Positions 8,281 through 16,434 of a stretch of 64,000 bases of DNA are shown in pieces. The notes beneath the pieces were generated by a model. That model ran no database searches and was not told where the DNA came from. It worked only from the letters and a program-made list of their open reading frames with translations. The position numbers and the translations under genes were made by a program. Numbering within the stretch: position 1 is the first letter of the stretch; each line of letters opens with the position of its first letter. Source of the DNA: Chloroflexota bacterium (lineage in GTDB: Bacteria > Chloroflexota > Anaerolineae > SpSt-313); assembly GCA_029553955.1 (NCBI GenBank), contig JAKPJZ010000061.1:1-64000 (forward strand). The letters are read 5' to 3'.

Positions 8281-8657
8281 GCCCGGACTCCCCAGCTTGT
8301 TGGGGCGTTCCTTGGCCCGAACGGCCCGAACAAGTTCGGGAGTCCGGGTACGACCTGCGGCACTTGGACTCCCCAACTTGTTGGGGCGTTCCTTGGCCCG
8401 AACAAGTTCGGGGGTCCGGGTACGGCCTGCGGCACTTGGACTCCCCAACTTGTTGGGGCGTTCCTTGGCCCGAACGGCCCGAACAAGTTCGGGAGTCCGG
8501 GTACGACCTGCGGCACTTGGACTCCCCAACTTGTTGGGGCGCTCCTTGGCCCGAACAAGTTCGGGGGTCCGGGTACGACCTGCGGCACTTGGACTCCCCA
8601 ACTTGTTGGGGCGTTCCTTGGCCCGAACGGCCCGAACAAGTTCGGGAGTCCGGGTAC
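8281..8657. repeat. Tandem array of double-hairpin units (81/72 bp)
   Basis: Five units start with GGACTCCCCAACTTG at about 8285, 8366, 8438, 8519 and 8591, spaced 81, 72, 81 and 72 bases. The long units hold an extra CGGCCCGAA. Each unit has a CCCCAAC-TT-GTTGGGG hairpin and a CCCGAAC-AA-GTTCGGG hairpin, and the outer arms GGACTCCC and GGGAGTCC can close over both. The array lies between two convergent gene ends. A related block is at 19225-19338. Confidence 0.93.
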
Positions 8658-8666
8658 GCCGCCTCC

Positions 8667-10268
8667 TCAGCTCCTCAGTTCCTTCGTCTTCAGCCGCAGC
8701 GTGAACCGCGCCCCGTGGCCAGTGTTCTCGGCGCGCACGTCGCCGCCATGGGCCTCGACGATGGCGCGCACGATGGCCAGGCCCAGGCCGTTGCCCGGGT
8801 AGCCGGCGGTGTTGCTGCCGCGGTGGAAGCGGCTGAAGAGGTGAGGCAGGTCGCCCGCGGGGATGCCGATGCCGCTATCCTCGACCGCCAGCTCGGCCCA
8901 ACCGCCGGCGCAGTGCAGGCGCAGGCTCACCGTGCCGCCTTCGGGCGTGAACTTGCACGCGTTGTCGAGCAGGTTGCCCAGGGCACGGCGGAGCTGCGCC
9001 GCGTCGCCGCACACGACGACCTCCTCTGCAGGCAGCTCCAGCGAGAAGGTCAGCCCGGCCTGCTCGGCCTGCGAGGCGTAGCGCTCACCGGCGTGGCGCG
9101 CCAAGGCGGCGAGGTCGAGCGTGGCGGGTGCCGTCTGCGCGGCGCTTGCCTCCAGCCGCGAGAGGTCGAGCAGGCCCGACGTCAGGGCTTCCAGCCGCTC
9201 TACCTGCTCCTGCGCCCGCTTGATCAGCTCGGCGCGGGCCGCCGTATCCGGCTCGCTCGCCGCCAGCTCCAGGTCGGTATGCAGCGCGGTCAGCGGGGTG
9301 TGCAGCTCGTGGGCGGCGTCGGCCACGAAACGGCGCAGTGCCGTGACGGTGGCCTCGACGCGGCCAGCCATCTGGTTGAACGAGCGGGCGAGCTGGCCCA
9401 ACTCGTCGCGACGCGCCGTGTCGGCGCGCGCCGCAAGGTCGCCCTCGGCCATGCGCGCCGTGGCCGCGCTCAGCGCCAGCACGGGCCGGCTCACGCTGCG
9501 GCTGGCCGCCCAGCCCGCGCCGGCGGCGATCACGACGGCGACCAACCCGGCCAGCGCCGAGCCCCACGCCGCGCTCGCCACCGCGTCGCTGCCATAGGCG
9601 GGGCCGTCCGACAGCTCGACGTAGCCGAGCAGGTCTCCAGCCGCCGAGCGCACCGGCTCGCGCACCCTCTGATCGGAGCGGCGGCCATAGTCGGCCATGC
9701 CCTCGCTGAACCCCAGCCCCTGCAGCGTCTCGACAACCGGGATGATGGTGGTGTAGCTCTTGTCTCCCTCCGTCCCCTTGGCCACGGCCACGCTGCCGCT
9801 GGACACGGCCGCCTGCACGGTGGAGGTCGAGCCCGAGCCGTCTGCTGGTCTCACGACCACGACGCTGCTCTCTGCCGCGGGCTGCGAGGCGACCGGAGTG
9901 CCGGCCGCCTCGCCCGATGGAGCGTCGACCACGACCGTGGTGCTGGCGAAGGAGAGGAAGGTGCGTCCGTCGGCGAGGGTGGAGTCGACGAGGACCTCTT
10001 GCTCGGCATCGAGCACCTGTACGCGGACTCGGGAGAGAAAGGCGAACGCCTGCAATTGCTCGCGCATGTCGTCGAGCGGAGCGCCCGCCTCCAAGAGCTG
10101 CGCCACGACGGCGCTGATGGCCAGGGCGTTGTTTCTGAGGTAGGCCCGCTCGCGCTGTGCATAGAGACTGCGCAGCGCCGGCAAGAGCACAGCGGCCAGG
10201 GCCAGCGCGGTCAAAAGGGCAATCGCCGCATAGCTCAGCGGCAGCCGCCAGCGAATCGATCGAGGCAT
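8667..10268 (-). CDS. Membrane sensor histidine kinase
   Basis: About 534 residues. A first transmembrane helix (residues 10-33), an extracytoplasmic sensor region of ~180 residues, a second helix (near 225-248), a HAMP linker (SRSVSRPVLALSAATARMAEGDL), a dimerisation/phosphoacceptor helix with His in DAAHELHTPL, and a catalytic ATPase domain with N-box LGNLLDNACKF, G1 DSGIGIP and G2 PGNGLGLAIV. Several starts are possible between 10277 (GTG) and 10268 (ATG); GGGGGGAGG fits 10268 best. No response regulator is adjacent; the OmpR-type one at 18377-19075 is a possible partner. The gene end runs into the hairpin array. Confidence 0.92.
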   Translation of the reverse strand: MPRSIRWRLPLSYAAIALLTALALAAVLLPALRSLYAQRERAYLRNNALAISAVVAQLLEAGAPLDDMREQLQAFAFLSRVRVQVLDAEQEVLVDSTLADGRTFLSFASTTVVVDAPSGEAAGTPVASQPAAESSVVVVRPADGSGSTSTVQAAVSSGSVAVAKGTEGDKSYTTIIPVVETLQGLGFSEGMADYGRRSDQRVREPVRSAAGDLLGYVELSDGPAYGSDAVASAAWGSALAGLVAVVIAAGAGWAASRSVSRPVLALSAATARMAEGDLAARADTARRDELGQLARSFNQMAGRVEATVTALRRFVADAAHELHTPLTALHTDLELAASEPDTAARAELIKRAQEQVERLEALTSGLLDLSRLEASAAQTAPATLDLAALARHAGERYASQAEQAGLTFSLELPAEEVVVCGDAAQLRRALGNLLDNACKFTPEGGTVSLRLHCAGGWAELAVEDSGIGIPAGDLPHLFSRFHRGSNTAGYPGNGLGLAIVRAIVEAHGGDVRAENTGHGARFTLRLKTKELRS

Positions 10269-10320
10269 CGCCATCACCTCCCCCCGGCGTTCTCATCTCG
10301 ACTACAGATTAGCGCATCCC

Positions 10321-10350
10321 GGCAGGCTGCGCAAGTGAGCGCAGCCTGCC
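10321..10350. repeat. 12-bp stem hairpin
   Basis: GGCAGGCTGCGC and its reverse complement flank the loop AAGTGA, upstream of the kinase gene. No T-run follows on the minus strand, so a terminator role for the 10623-11192 gene is possible but weak. Confidence 0.6.
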
Positions 10351-10376
10351 AGGCACCTGTCACCTACCGGCTGCTC

Positions 10377-10625
10377 GTACTACAACCGTACTTGGCGCTG
10401 CCACTGCTGGCCATCCGGGTAGCTACCGGCTGACACGCTCCGCATCCGCCCGGTCCCGGCCCAGAAGGGGTCTTTTTGGCGGGTTGGCCAGAGCCGTGGC
10501 CGCCCGCGGGCGGCCACGGCTCTGGCCAACCCGCCAAAAAGACCCCCCAAAAGGCTCCGCTCCGGTTATGCGCGAAGCGTTGTGCCCGGATCGCACGCCT
10601 TCCCAGACAAGTACGGCGTTGTCTA
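10377..10625. repeat. MITE-like element with 80-bp perfect palindrome core
   Basis: The outer ends TACTACAACCGTACTTG and CAAGTACGGCGTTGTCTA are inverted repeats of the ends of the element at 33649-33859. Inside are the arms CCCGGTCCCGGCCCAGAAGG and AAGGCTCCGCTCCGGTTATG. The core 10467-10546 is an exact 40+40 palindrome without a loop. The right end supplies the TAG stop of the gene at 10623-11192. No ORF lies inside. Confidence 0.88.
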
Positions 10626-11192
10626 GTTGCCCGTGTCGGCATCCAGCAGGCGGTAGACGAGCACCTGTGCCGTGACGCGGTCACCACTGCGCTTGCCCCA
10701 GACGACTACCGCCGTGTTCTGTTCCAGCTCGTCCAGCGAGCCGGGCTCGAACACCTCCTGCACCTCGGTCGGTGGCTCTTTGGGCCCTGGGCGCACCGTC
10801 ACGTCCTTGTAGACGGCCGCGCTGGGGGCCAGCACGATTTCCACCTCCGGGCCATCGGTCTGCAGCTCGATCTTGGTGCTGCCGTCGGGGGCCGCGCTGC
10901 CGACGCCGCGCACCTTGCCGGTGCCGACCACGATGCTGCGGTCCTGCCGGCGCAGAAAGATGCCGGTCACGTCGGGCTCCCCCTCGGGTCGCTCGGCAGC
11001 CGGTATGATGGTATGCAGGAACCGCTGCACAGTCGTCGAGCTCGTGACCCCATCGCCTTGGTTGACCACCATCGGCTGCTCTTCCGGGCTCGGCGCCTTC
11101 TTGCTGGCCAGCCGGCCCCCGAAAAAGGCGGCGCCCGCCAAGAGCAGCACCAGCGCCACTGCGCCCACGACCATCGAGATTCTGTGTTTCAT
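10623..11192 (-). CDS. Membrane-anchored extracytoplasmic protein, unknown
   Basis: 189 residues. The start is the ATG after GGAGGAAGGGAC, not the upstream in-frame codon. Residues 5-28 form a single transmembrane/signal segment (MVVGAVALVLLLAGAAFFGG). The rest is predicted extracytoplasmic with beta-rich runs (SIVVGTGKVRGVG, IELQTDGPEVEIVLAPSAAVYKDVTV, NTAVVVWGKRSGDRVTAQVLVYRL). The pattern of metal-ion-like or OB-like small extracellular domains in Chloroflexi is recalled, but no family is assigned. It lies downstream of the MacB-like efflux operon on the same strand, after a repeat-filled gap. Confidence 0.75.
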   Translation of the reverse strand: MKHRISMVVGAVALVLLLAGAAFFGGRLASKKAPSPEEQPMVVNQGDGVTSSTTVQRFLHTIIPAAERPEGEPDVTGIFLRRQDRSIVVGTGKVRGVGSAAPDGSTKIELQTDGPEVEIVLAPSAAVYKDVTVRPGPKEPPTEVQEVFEPGSLDELEQNTAVVVWGKRSGDRVTAQVLVYRLLDADTGN

Positions 11193-11279
11193 GTCCCTTC
11201 CTCCAGTTGTGTTGCGTACTACGTACTGCGCGTCGCGTATCCTCGCCCGCCGCATCTTGGCCGCTCAGAGGCCCAGGGC

Positions 11280-11390
11280 GTGTTTGCAGACCGTCGTGGC
11301 CTAGGGCCTTGTGCCCGTTTAGCCGCTCCATGGCGCCGAGTCTGCCTGGGGCGACGCCCACAAGGGGCTAGACTACGGGTCTGCAAGCAC
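11280..11390. repeat. Imperfect 111-bp inverted repeat
   Basis: The ends GTGTTTGCAGACCG and CGGGTCTGCAAGCAC are near reverse complements, and inner parts (CCTAGGGCCTTGTG and CACAAGGGGCTAG) also pair. It fills most of the gap between the membrane-anchored protein gene and the efflux permease; the rest (11440-11500) is GTTTCACG-type repeat. Confidence 0.75.
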
Positions 11391-11502
11391 GGCCTAGCCT
11401 GCTCTTACAGAGCCTGGCGATCGCGAGAGGGCACGGAATACGCAACACGCAACACCTCTCACACAGCGTATCTCACGCCTTACGTTTCACGTCTTTTGCG
11501 CC

Positions 11503-12795
11503 TTACTCGTACCGCAACGCTTCGATCGGATCCAGCCGCGCCGCGCGCAGCGCCGGGTACAGCCCAAAGACGAGGCCGGTCAGCAACGCGACGCCAAAGG
11601 CCAGCGGCACGCTGTCGGGCAGGAGCAGTGCGATCCCGTTGTTCAGCGACGCTGCCACGGGCACGGCAAAGATGCCCACCGCGATGCCCAGCACGCCACC
11701 GATGGCGCCCAGGATGGCCGCCTCGAGCAGGAACTGGAGCACGACGTCGCGTCCCTGCGCACCCACGGCCATGCGCACGCCGATCTCACGGGTGCGCTCG
11801 GTGACCGAGACCAGCATCACGTTCATGATGCCGATGCCGCCGACGACGAGCGAGACCACGGCCATGGCCGTCAGCAGCAGCGCAAAGGTGCTCACCGCCG
11901 CCTGCTGCGCGCCCAGGATATCGCTGCGGGTGGTCATGACAAAGTCGTCGGCGTACTTGCCGTCAGCGCTCTGCTCGATGCCGTGCCGCGCACGCAGGTA
12001 GGCCTCGATCTGGGCCTTGGCCTCATCCATGCGGCGCTCGTCGGCCACGTAGACAGTGATGGTGACCGACGGCTCCTCATCGTAGAGCTCGCGGATGGCC
12101 GTGCTGATGGGCATGTAGAAGGCATCGTTCGAGCGAGCCCTGTGGCGCTGGGCCGGGTCCACCGGCTCCAGCTCTTGCAGGACGCCGACGACCTCACAGC
12201 GCTGCCGGTTGACCCACACGGTTTGCCCCAGGGGGTCGTCGCCCTGGAAAAGATCGAGTGCCGTCCGGTAGCCCACGACACAGACCGGCGCGGCCTCCAG
12301 TACCTCCGAGGCCGTGAAGAAGCGTCCCTGCCCGATGAACGCCGCCGCGGTCCGCGGCTTGCCCTCCGGCCAGCCCACGGGCTGCAGTTGTCCTCCGGAA
12401 GCCAGCGTCTCCAGCCCATCGGCCGTCGTGCCATCGACCGCGAGGTCCAGCACGGCCCGGTCGTGGCGGACCTTGGCGGCGCCACGCACGCCCATCTCGG
12501 CCTTTTTCACCAGGGGCGCCGCGTTCGGCATACGCAGCCCATCCTCGTACGAGAGGATCTTGCCCGCTGCGACCAGCGCGCCATCATCGAGGGCCATGCG
12601 GGCAGCAACCTGGACAGTATCGGCCCCCAGCAGGCGGAAGCTGGCCTCCACGGCAGCGCGGGCGCCGTTGCCCAGTGCCAGGGTGGCGATGACCGAGGCC
12701 ACGCCGATGATGACGCCCAGGGTGGTGAGCGCAGCACGAACTTTGTTGGCCAGCAGCCCCCGCAGGGCATTGGCCAGGAGGTTAGGCAACGTCAT
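11503..12795 (-). CDS. MacB-like ABC transporter permease
   Basis: 430 residues with MacB/FtsX architecture: one N-terminal membrane helix (LTTLGVIIGVASVIATLALG), a large extracytoplasmic MacB core domain (residues 45-300), then three membrane helices (LLLTAMAVVSLVVGGIGIMNVMLVSVTERTREIGVRMAVGA...). The C-terminus LYPALRAARLDPIEALRYE is typical. The ATG overlaps the last 14 bases of the ATPase gene and follows GAGGAGGCAGAGC. With the ATPase and adaptor it forms a tripartite exporter for peptides, macrolide-like molecules or lipoproteins; the substrate is unknown. Confidence 0.93.
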   Translation of the reverse strand: MTLPNLLANALRGLLANKVRAALTTLGVIIGVASVIATLALGNGARAAVEASFRLLGADTVQVAARMALDDGALVAAGKILSYEDGLRMPNAAPLVKKAEMGVRGAAKVRHDRAVLDLAVDGTTADGLETLASGGQLQPVGWPEGKPRTAAAFIGQGRFFTASEVLEAAPVCVVGYRTALDLFQGDDPLGQTVWVNRQRCEVVGVLQELEPVDPAQRHRARSNDAFYMPISTAIRELYDEEPSVTITVYVADERRMDEAKAQIEAYLRARHGIEQSADGKYADDFVMTTRSDILGAQQAAVSTFALLLTAMAVVSLVVGGIGIMNVMLVSVTERTREIGVRMAVGAQGRDVVLQFLLEAAILGAIGGVLGIAVGIFAVPVAASLNNGIALLLPDSVPLAFGVALLTGLVFGLYPALRAARLDPIEALRYE

Positions 12796-13489
12796 GCTCT
12801 GCCTCCTCGCGACAGATAGCGCCGTCACGCATATAGAGCCTGCGCCCGGCATGAGCGGCCACGCGGGCGTCGTGGGTTACGATCAGCAGGGTGACTCCCT
12901 CCCGGTGCAGCCCGGTCAGCAGGCCCATGATCTCGATGCCGTTGGCCGAGTCGAGGTTGCCGGTCGGCTCATCGGCCAGGATGATGGCCGGGCCGGTCAC
13001 CAGCGCGCGGGCGATGGCCACCCGCTGCCGCTCGCCGCCCGAGAGCTCGCTGGGCCGGTGGGCCGAGCGCTGGCCCAGCCCGACGCGCTCGAGCGCCCTG
13101 GCCGCCTGTTTGGTCGCCCCGGCGCCGTTTCCCCGGTAGAGGAGCGGCAGGGCCACGTTGTCGAGCGCGCTCAGCCGCGGCAGCAAGTTGAACGTCTGGA
13201 AGACAAAGCCGATGCGTGCGTTGCGCACCCGCGCCCGCGTATCGCGCGAGAGCCGGCTCACATCCTGCCCCTCGAGGCGATAGGACCCGGCCGTCGGCGT
13301 ATCCAGGCAGCCGAGGAGGTGCATGAGGGTCGATTTGCCGCTGCCCGAGGGCCCCATCAGGGCCAGCGATTCGCCGCGGGCCACGCGCAGGGTCACCCCG
13401 CGCAGGGCGGGCACCGTGGTCGCGCCCAGCGCATACACCTTGGTCAGGCCCTCGGCCTCGATGACCCAGGGAGATGGCTGTGTGCTCAT
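12782..13489 (-). CDS. ABC transporter ATPase (MacB/LolD type)
   Basis: 235 residues with a complete nucleotide-binding domain: Walker [10 protein letters not shown] (residues 42-50), Q-loop VFQTFNLLP, signature [15 protein letters not shown], Walker B IILADEP and H-loop [11 protein letters not shown]. The length and TGNLDS after Walker B place it in the MacB/LolD group. Its start overlaps the adaptor stop (ATGA) and its end overlaps the permease start, so the three genes are translationally coupled. Confidence 0.95.
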   Translation of the reverse strand: MSTQPSPWVIEAEGLTKVYALGATTVPALRGVTLRVARGESLALMGPSGSGKSTLMHLLGCLDTPTAGSYRLEGQDVSRLSRDTRARVRNARIGFVFQTFNLLPRLSALDNVALPLLYRGNGAGATKQAARALERVGLGQRSAHRPSELSGGERQRVAIARALVTGPAIILADEPTGNLDSANGIEIMGLLTGLHREGVTLLIVTHDARVAAHAGRRLYMRDGAICREEAEHDVA

Positions 13490-14799
13490 TCGCTCACCAC
13501 CTGTTCGCCTTCGCTCAGGCCGTCCACGATCTCGACGTACTTGTCGCCACGGAGGCCCACGCGGATGGTGCGTTTTTCCTCCTGCCCGTTGGCCCAGACC
13601 TTCACCTGGGCGCTGCCGCCCTGCTGGACGCGCACCAGCGCTCGCGGCAGGCGCAGCACCCCCTGGCGCTGGGCCACGATGATGCTGGTGTCGGCGGTCA
13701 TGCCGGGCAGCAGGCCCGGGGCGGGTTCGTCAAGCGCGATGTAGATGGGGTAGAGGGCGCGGTCTCCAGCGGTGCGCTGGGGCACGATGCGGGCGACATG
13801 GCCGCGCGCCGCCAGGTCCGGCAGGGCATCGAAGAAGAGCTCGACCGGCTGGCCCGGCTGCACGAGCGGCAGGTCCTCCTCGACCACCGTCGAGTACACC
13901 TCGACGGCGTTGGTGTTGGCCAGCAGGGCCACACTGCGGCCGGGCATCACCACCTCGCCCACGCCGGCCATGACTTGGAGCACGGTGCCATCGAAGGGCG
14001 CCTTCAGCGTCGCCCCATCGAGGGCGGCCTGTGCCGCCTCCACGTTGCGCAGCAGCGCGGGGTCGAGGCCTTCCTTCAGCCGCGCCAGCGCGATATTGGC
14101 GCGATCGACCTGCGCCTGCAGCACGGCCAGCTCCTGCTCGCTGGCCGCCTGGCCGGCCCGGGCTTGCTCGATCTCTTGCTGCAGTTGCACCTCGGCGATG
14201 CGCACCGCCTCGCCGTTCGCCTGCACGGCAGCCTGGGCCGCATCGCAGGCGGCGTCGTGGGCGCGGCCGCAGGTCGAGTCGCGCTGCGCCTGCGCGCCCC
14301 AGAGGGTGTTCTTGGCCTGCTCGAGGCGGTGCTGGGCGATGGTCACGGCCTCGGGCGTGCCGCCATCAGGGGCGGTGGCCTGCGCTTTGGCCAGGTTGGC
14401 CTGAGCCACGGCCAGGTCGAGCTGCGCCGCGGCGAGCTGGCGCGCATGCTCTGGCTGGGCGCGCTCGAGGGCGGCCTGCGCCTCGGCCAGCGCCTGCTGC
14501 AGCGGCGCCAGTTCGAGCTGGGCGATGGTGTCGCCCGCGCGCACGCTGTCGCCGGGGCGCACGTCGATGCGGGCCAACTGACCGGCGGCCGGCATCGTGA
14601 GCTGCGCCTGCTGCGTGCACTCGAGCTGCCCCGGCGCAGCCACCGTCTGCTGCACGTCGCCGTGCGTCACCGGCGCCGTGGCGGGAGGTGGCGGCTCGGC
14701 CGGGCGGTTCTCGGCCCGGCCGCTCTGCACGCCGAGGTAGCCGGCGCTACCGACCAGGGCGATGGCCAGGATGGCGAGCGGGATAAGCAAACGTCTCAT
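13486..14799 (-). CDS. MacA/HlyD-type efflux adaptor
   Basis: 437 residues. An N-terminal membrane anchor (LLIPLAILAIALVGSAGYLG), a split lipoyl/barrel-sandwich domain (GQLARIDVRPGDSVRAGDTIAQLE and ATLKAPFDGTVLQVMAGVGEVV), a long alpha-helical hairpin between them (residues 95-270, Ala/Gln-rich) and a beta-barrel domain (QPVELFFDALPDLAARGHVARIVPQ). It is first in a three-gene operon with the ATPase and permease. AGGAGGAAGAACG precedes the ATG. In a bacterium without an outer membrane such adaptors assist the permease outside the membrane. Confidence 0.93.
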   Translation of the reverse strand: MRRLLIPLAILAIALVGSAGYLGVQSGRAENRPAEPPPPATAPVTHGDVQQTVAAPGQLECTQQAQLTMPAAGQLARIDVRPGDSVRAGDTIAQLELAPLQQALAEAQAALERAQPEHARQLAAAQLDLAVAQANLAKAQATAPDGGTPEAVTIAQHRLEQAKNTLWGAQAQRDSTCGRAHDAACDAAQAAVQANGEAVRIAEVQLQQEIEQARAGQAASEQELAVLQAQVDRANIALARLKEGLDPALLRNVEAAQAALDGATLKAPFDGTVLQVMAGVGEVVMPGRSVALLANTNAVEVYSTVVEEDLPLVQPGQPVELFFDALPDLAARGHVARIVPQRTAGDRALYPIYIALDEPAPGLLPGMTADTSIIVAQRQGVLRLPRALVRVQQGGSAQVKVWANGQEEKRTIRVGLRGDKYVEIVDGLSEGEQVVSE

Positions 14800-14889
14800 C
14801 GTTCTTCCTCCTGAGCGTTTGCTTCTATCATAGAGGAAGGGGATTACGGGGAGGATGCGGGAGGATTACAGCTCCGCAATCTGCCTTGC

Positions 14890-14919
14890 TTGCGTAGTGA
14901 GGGATCTGCGTTGTATAAT
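14890..14919 (+). promoter_or_regulatory. Promoter copy resembling the toxin-antitoxin promoter
   Basis: TTGCGT at 14890-14895, 18-base spacer, TATAAT at 14914-14919. The flanking sequence resembles 7381-7420, including CGTTGTATAATGAA. It faces the broken gene at 14964-15155. Confidence 0.75.
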
Positions 14920-14963
14920 GAAGACGTGTGGGAGGATATGGCCTAGATGACCGCCGCTGCGAG

Positions 14964-15155
14964 GTGAGTGAGCGCGAGCAACTCGAACAGGGGGTATCGT
15001 GGCTCCCACGCGAGGGACTGGATAGCATGCCGTCAACACAACTCCCGAACAGGACCAACGCGTACGTTCCGGCAGACAGGATCGTGGGTTATCTGCTCTC
15101 CGAAACACATGCTGTTGGCAGATCAAAGGCGCGTTTCTTTCGCTCCTTTGACTAG
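14964..15155 (+). pseudogene. Antitoxin-start / DUF6883-like truncated gene
   Basis: From GTG 14964 the frame reads MSEREQLEQGVSWLPREGLDS, like the first 20 residues of the antitoxin at 7455. It then continues as LPNRTNAYVPADRIVGYLLSETHAVGRSKARFFRSFD before a stop. The second part looks like the N-terminus of DUF6883 proteins, which are about 110 residues long, so roughly 70 residues are missing. The gene that follows is DUF4926, the usual neighbour of DUF6883. I infer a deletion or fusion remnant. A short product starting at ATG 15027 cannot be excluded. Confidence 0.6.
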
Positions 15156-15179
15156 CAGGACGGAGAAGGTGGGGACGAT

Positions 15180-15410
15180 ATGATTCGCGAACTCGATACC
15201 GTGGTCCTCGTTCGAGACCTGGATGCCTACGGCCTCAAACGCGGTGACGTTGGAGCGGTGGTGCACTGCTATGCAGATGGGGAAGCGTTCGAAGTGGAGT
15301 TCGTGACCGGGGAAGGCAAGACCATCGCGGTGGTGACGCTCTCCGGAGCAGACATCCGCCCCATGCGCCGCGAAGAGATCCTTCACGCGCGCGCCTTCAC
15401 ACCAGCATAG
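15180..15410 (+). CDS. DUF4926 domain protein
   Basis: 76 residues matching the DUF4926 pattern: LDTVVLVRDLDAYGLKRGDVGAVVHCYADGEAFEVEFVTGEGKTIAVVTLSGADIRP. These small beta-rich proteins of unknown function are usually encoded beside DUF6883 proteins and are suspected to be part of toxin-like pairs. GGAG lies upstream of the ATG. Here the DUF6883 partner is truncated, so the gene may be an orphan survivor. Confidence 0.82.
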   Translation: MIRELDTVVLVRDLDAYGLKRGDVGAVVHCYADGEAFEVEFVTGEGKTIAVVTLSGADIRPMRREEILHARAFTPA

Positions 15411-15459
15411 CCATGCCCCATAGGTAGATCGCCCGAAAGGCCGGTTGCTTCCGCAGTGA

Positions 15460-15527
15460 AGGCGGGAGATGATCGAGTTCAGGAAGGCCGGCTCCGCCTG
15501 GCGGTTGACGAACAGGGCGCGCCTCAT
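15460..15527 (-). pseudogene. Possible N-terminal fragment of an AAA ATPase gene
   Basis: From ATG 15527 the minus strand reads MRRALFVNRQAEPAFLNS. This resembles the start of stand-alone AAA ATPases (FVNRExELxxLxxL), which would continue with a Walker A motif, but here the similarity ends after about 18 residues. It is a short match; treat it as a possible gene remnant only. Confidence 0.3.
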
Positions 15528-15534
15528 GTGCAGA

Positions 15535-15573
15535 TAAGCCACATGCTTATTGGTATAATGAGCATGTGGCTTA
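15535..15573. repeat. 13-bp inverted repeat enclosing TATAAT
   Basis: Arms TAAGCCACATGCT (15535-15547) and AGCATGTGGCTTA (15561-15573) flank a 13-base loop containing TATAAT (15554-15559). It could be an operator around a -10 box, but no good -35 box is found in either direction. The surrounding gap 15411-15663 holds no intact gene. Confidence 0.6.
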
Positions 15574-15663
15574 CTCTATGGCGGATAGCGATCCACGGCA
15601 ACAGGGACCGCTCTCTTCAGGTCATCCTCTGGCCGGATGCACTATCTCATGAGCCGTTCCCTC

Positions 15664-16347
15664 TCACCAGATTCCCGGCAGCAGCCGGTAGCGCACCGCG
15701 CGGGCATACTCCGCATAGCCGGCCAGCTCGACCTGCAGCGTGCGGTCTTCGAGCACGGTGCGCAGGAGGAGCAGGATGGCGCCTATGCCACTCGGAATGA
15801 AAGCCCGACCCGACGCCAGCAGGGCCGGCACGGCCAGCTCGAACAGCATCGCGCCGGCGTAGGCCGGATGGCGCACATAGCGGTAGGGCCCGCCACTGAC
15901 CACGGTATGCCCGCGTTCGGCCTGGATGCGCACGATCTGCGAGAAGAAGGCGTTGGCCGCGGTTGCCCAGACGACCCCCGCGTAGCCCAGCGCGCAGACC
16001 ACCAGCGCCGCTGCCTGGGCCACTACCGGCACGCTGCCCGTCCAGCCGTAGCGCTGGTCGAGGCCGGCGACGATGTAGCGCGCCAGTTGTGTCAGGCCGA
16101 GCAGGCTCATGATGGCCGTGTCCCAGCGCTTGGCGCCTTGGCGCGGACCCAGGCGCTCAGCCAGCAGGTGTGGGTTGGCGCGCAGGATGACAGTGGCGGT
16201 CGCCACAATCCAGGCCAGCATCACGCCGAGCGCGGCCCAGGCCGGCCACCAGTCGACACGCCCGGCCGGCCAGAAGAGGGCCACGCCCATGCCCACCAGG
16301 CCCAGCGCCTCGCGGAGGGCATAGCGTGCGATCAGCTTGCGATCCAT
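15664..16347 (-). CDS. Isoprenylcysteine methyltransferase-like membrane protein
   Basis: 227 residues, mostly hydrophobic with about five membrane segments. The C-terminal half carries the ICMT/PEMT pattern: IRIQAERGHTVVSGGPYRYVRHPAYAGAMLFELAVP and then ED-TLQVELAGYAEYARAVRYRLLPGIW, the SAM-binding and catalytic region of this methyltransferase class. The ATG is chosen after GGAGGGGCC. The next gene on the right encodes a related protein (221 residues), so this is a tandem paralogous pair. Bacterial members methylate unknown small molecules or lipids. Confidence 0.88.
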   Translation of the reverse strand: MDRKLIARYALREALGLVGMGVALFWPAGRVDWWPAWAALGVMLAWIVATATVILRANPHLLAERLGPRQGAKRWDTAIMSLLGLTQLARYIVAGLDQRYGWTGSVPVVAQAAALVVCALGYAGVVWATAANAFFSQIVRIQAERGHTVVSGGPYRYVRHPAYAGAMLFELAVPALLASGRAFIPSGIGAILLLLRTVLEDRTLQVELAGYAEYARAVRYRLLPGIW

Positions 16348-16434
16348 GGCCCCTCCATCCGAGATAGCCAACGGCCACCGCCAGCCACCTGCTGAACACA
16401 GGCACCTCGGCGCGAGCAGCCGCGGGCGGCCGGC

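Noticed and set aside
8281-8657. CRISPR-like regular array
   Set aside because: Spacing looks regular, but the units contain no variable spacers, the hairpins are the conserved part and no cas gene is nearby.
8274-10433. 719-residue open frame on the plus strand
   Set aside because: Antisense to the histidine kinase and made partly of the tandem hairpin array; no domain is visible.
15535-15573. Promoter inside the 13-bp inverted repeat
   Set aside because: TATAAT is present in the loop but no -35 box lies at a suitable distance on either strand.
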